DNA of 64,000 nucleotides, taken from positions 23,964,849 through 24,028,848 of the forward strand of contig VZDJ01004378.1 of NCBI GenBank assembly GCA_008694505.1. Direction: 5' to 3'. Position 1 is the stretch's first letter; every line of letters begins with the position of its first letter. The position numbers were made by a program, and so were the translations under genes. Shown here in pieces: positions 62,240-64,000 of the stretch. The notes beneath the pieces were generated by a model, which saw nothing but the letters and a program-made list of their open reading frames with translations, made no database searches and was not told where the DNA came from. This stretch comes from Cyanoderma ruficeps. Its lineage: Eukaryota > Chordata > Aves > Passeriformes > Timaliidae.

Positions 62240-64000
62240 NNNNNNNNNNNNNNNNNNNNNNNNNCAAAAAAACCCCACAAAAAAAACCCCAAAAAAGCCA
62301 AAAGCCACAAAAGAATCCAAGCTTTTAATGCTACATTTATTATAATAGCCTATTTTAAATATTAAGAGTAACTATACTCTACCATAAGTTTCAATGAAGT
62401 TACATGTGTGATTATATTCATCTTATTAGCTTTCCTTATTCTGAAATTTTTCATGCAGTACATTTTCATACAATAAGGCACAGCAAGTGGTATTCTTGAT
62501 GCATTTAATAGCTTAGATTATTATTATTTTAAAACAACTTTCCCCCCCTATTTAGTTACAGTTATGCAGCACGCTTTGTGTGGGAGATCTACTTTTTTCA
62601 CCTGAGTGCTAATATATCTGATATATCAAATTCCATTAAAGCTGCTAATTGTATTCCAGCCCACATGATATTTCTTAACCAAATCTATTCACTTAATGAC
62701 ACATTTCAGATAATATAGTGAGACTATGTCCCCAAAATAAATAGAAATGTAAAAAAATTTAAAACAAATATTCTTTTATAGGTGGATGTAAACATGCCTT
62801 AGTGCTCTTAAATGCTTGCAACAGAGTGCTTTGGGCTGCAAAGGACTACAATAAGTATATGACATTGAACAACCTATTAATTTTGTTACTTAGCTGCATA
62901 TGCATCTAACTGGATCATGTGTAATCACACACAAAAAATTTCTACAGATGCTTTCCCCATTCCACATTCTTCTTTAAAAATAACTGCATATTCAGATTTT
63001 TTTAACTAGATAATATTCATTTGAAAACCTTGTCTCTTGTTGCTTGCATACTTTTCAGCAGAAGGAAATTTACAGTGCAGTGGTACCTTAGAGTTAACTT
63101 CTAAATTAGATAAAATGCATTAAAATTGAAAGTGAAAACGTAGTACTCCAGGTAATTAACAGTTTTTAGGTGGTTCATTTCAGCACAAAACATAGTGGAC
63201 AACACAATTTATACCAATGACCAATGAGGAATGTTTTTTGTTCTTCCATTTCAATTTACTAAATTTATCCCTACTCATCTACTCATCAAAAATTTTTAGG
63301 AGCAAGAATCACCTTGGAGCTCCTTATTTTTGGCTGTGACTTATATCATAAAATATTTGACATTCCATTACCCACACATACATATAAGTCATTAAATTTA
63401 CAAATGGATCTTGTGAAGAAAAAAATATGAAAAAAATTTTGAGCTGGTACTGAATTTCAATTTTTTTTCTCAGTCCATATGCTACCTTCTACTATGACTC
63501 AGAAGATTATTAATGCAATATATTTAAGCTGTGATATATATTGTATTCCATTTGATTAACGGTAATTAGAGATATTTACTGTAGATTATAGTCAGTATAA
63601 GGTTTCCAGTATAATAAACAAAAAGAAGTACATTTTTTTGAAAGTCCTTTAGTTAGGTATGTGCTATTGAAAAATTTTCAAAAAACATATTGCAAGTTTG
63701 GAACACTACATTTCCCTCTCATTGCACATCACAGAAATTCTATCAGTGTATTACCTAAACTTAGCATTTGCTATGCTAGGAGAATCTCATTTAAAAGTAA
63801 AAAATAATTCTAGAATAAGAAAATAATGACCTGACTGATCAATGTGAGATTCTACTCATTTCATCTCATCAGGTTTGCTTTGGGGCTGTGCAACAGGGTC
63901 AAAGCATTTCTGAAAGATTGTATTCTCACCTAATGTTTAAGTCCTTTTGAAAATATTGTTAATTAATGCATTTGGAATTTTGTTGTATTTTTGTTGGCTG
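57426..64000. other. AT-rich stretch with one assembly gap
   Basis: No gene is recognised here. A 20-bp unit, TTTTTCTTCTGATT plus spacer, is duplicated at 60106-60140. Sequence around 60200-60640 and 61130-61260 is complex and low in runs and could include conserved non-coding DNA, but specific motifs are weaker than in the elements listed above. Confidence 0.5.
62180..62320 (+). repeat. A-rich CAAA/poly(A) tract around an assembly gap
   Basis: CAAAACAAAACAAACAAAC leads into a long A run, then 25 N (62240-62264), then A-rich sequence with CCCC interruptions. The gap sits in the homopolymer, so its true length is unknown. The lysine-rich open frame across it is an artefact. Confidence 0.9.

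Noticed and set aside
62063..62365. 100-codon plus-strand frame with a long lysine run
   Set aside because: It crosses the poly(A) tract and the 25-N gap, so it is an artefact of simple sequence.
1..64000. CRISPR arrays, bacterial operons, rRNA or tRNA genes
   Set aside because: No spaced repeats, clover-leaf patterns or ribosomal sequence were seen; the DNA is vertebrate in character.

Overview
The window looks like bird genomic DNA, most likely from a gene desert or one very long intron. It is AT-rich and poor in CpG, with no operon-like structure. The recognisable dispersed repeats are almost all CR1 LINEs with the CR1 3' end signature (ATTCTNTG-type octamers, seen as CATAGAAT/CACAGAAT in minus copies). 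Turtles and crocodilians also carry CR1. The near-absence of other SINE or LINE families here favours a bird. I found no host protein-coding gene, rRNA or tRNA that I can defend, and almost all short open frames lie in AT-rich DNA or inside CR1/ERV remnants.

Layout. 1-3838 is AT-rich DNA with a TA/CA microsatellite. 3839-4772 and 5635-6335 are two minus-strand CR1 copies. 6336-23762 is about 17 kb with only simple repeats and a G-rich tract. 23763-24540 is a third minus-strand CR1, and 27604-27735 a short CR1 tail. A 36-bp sequence occurs twice about 1 kb apart (26020 and 27011). 34590-35317 is a plus-strand CR1. 36050-36650 looks like a candidate conserved regulatory element with a PBX/PREP-type decamer and an exon-like 20-nt segment. 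40655-45170 is the most structured part. 45171-64000 is mostly single-copy, with an inverted pair of CR1 3' ends at 53779-53912, a CR1 tail at 57341-57425, a candidate regulatory element at 51590-52325, and a 25-N gap at 62240-62264.

The centrepiece is a nested transposon complex. A plus-strand CR1 (pieces at 40655-40755, 41585-42180 and 44994-45170) is interrupted by a minus-strand CR1 segment (40756-41375). It is interrupted again by an endogenous-retrovirus-like element (42181-44993). The ERV has TG...CA ends, a probable 4-bp target duplication within the CR1, and a primer-binding site matching the 3' end of tRNA-Arg(ACG) at 18 of 20 positions. It also has a retroviral-leader-like splice donor, a G/T-rich leader, and a poly(A) signal near the right end. 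I recognise no gag, pol or env coding. It therefore looks like a non-autonomous or internally deleted ERV, and I could not align its two ends as an ordinary LTR pair.

Nothing here acts as a gene pathway. The remaining interest is repeat stratigraphy and a few candidate regulatory islands. Those islands rest on motif content only and need cross-species alignment.
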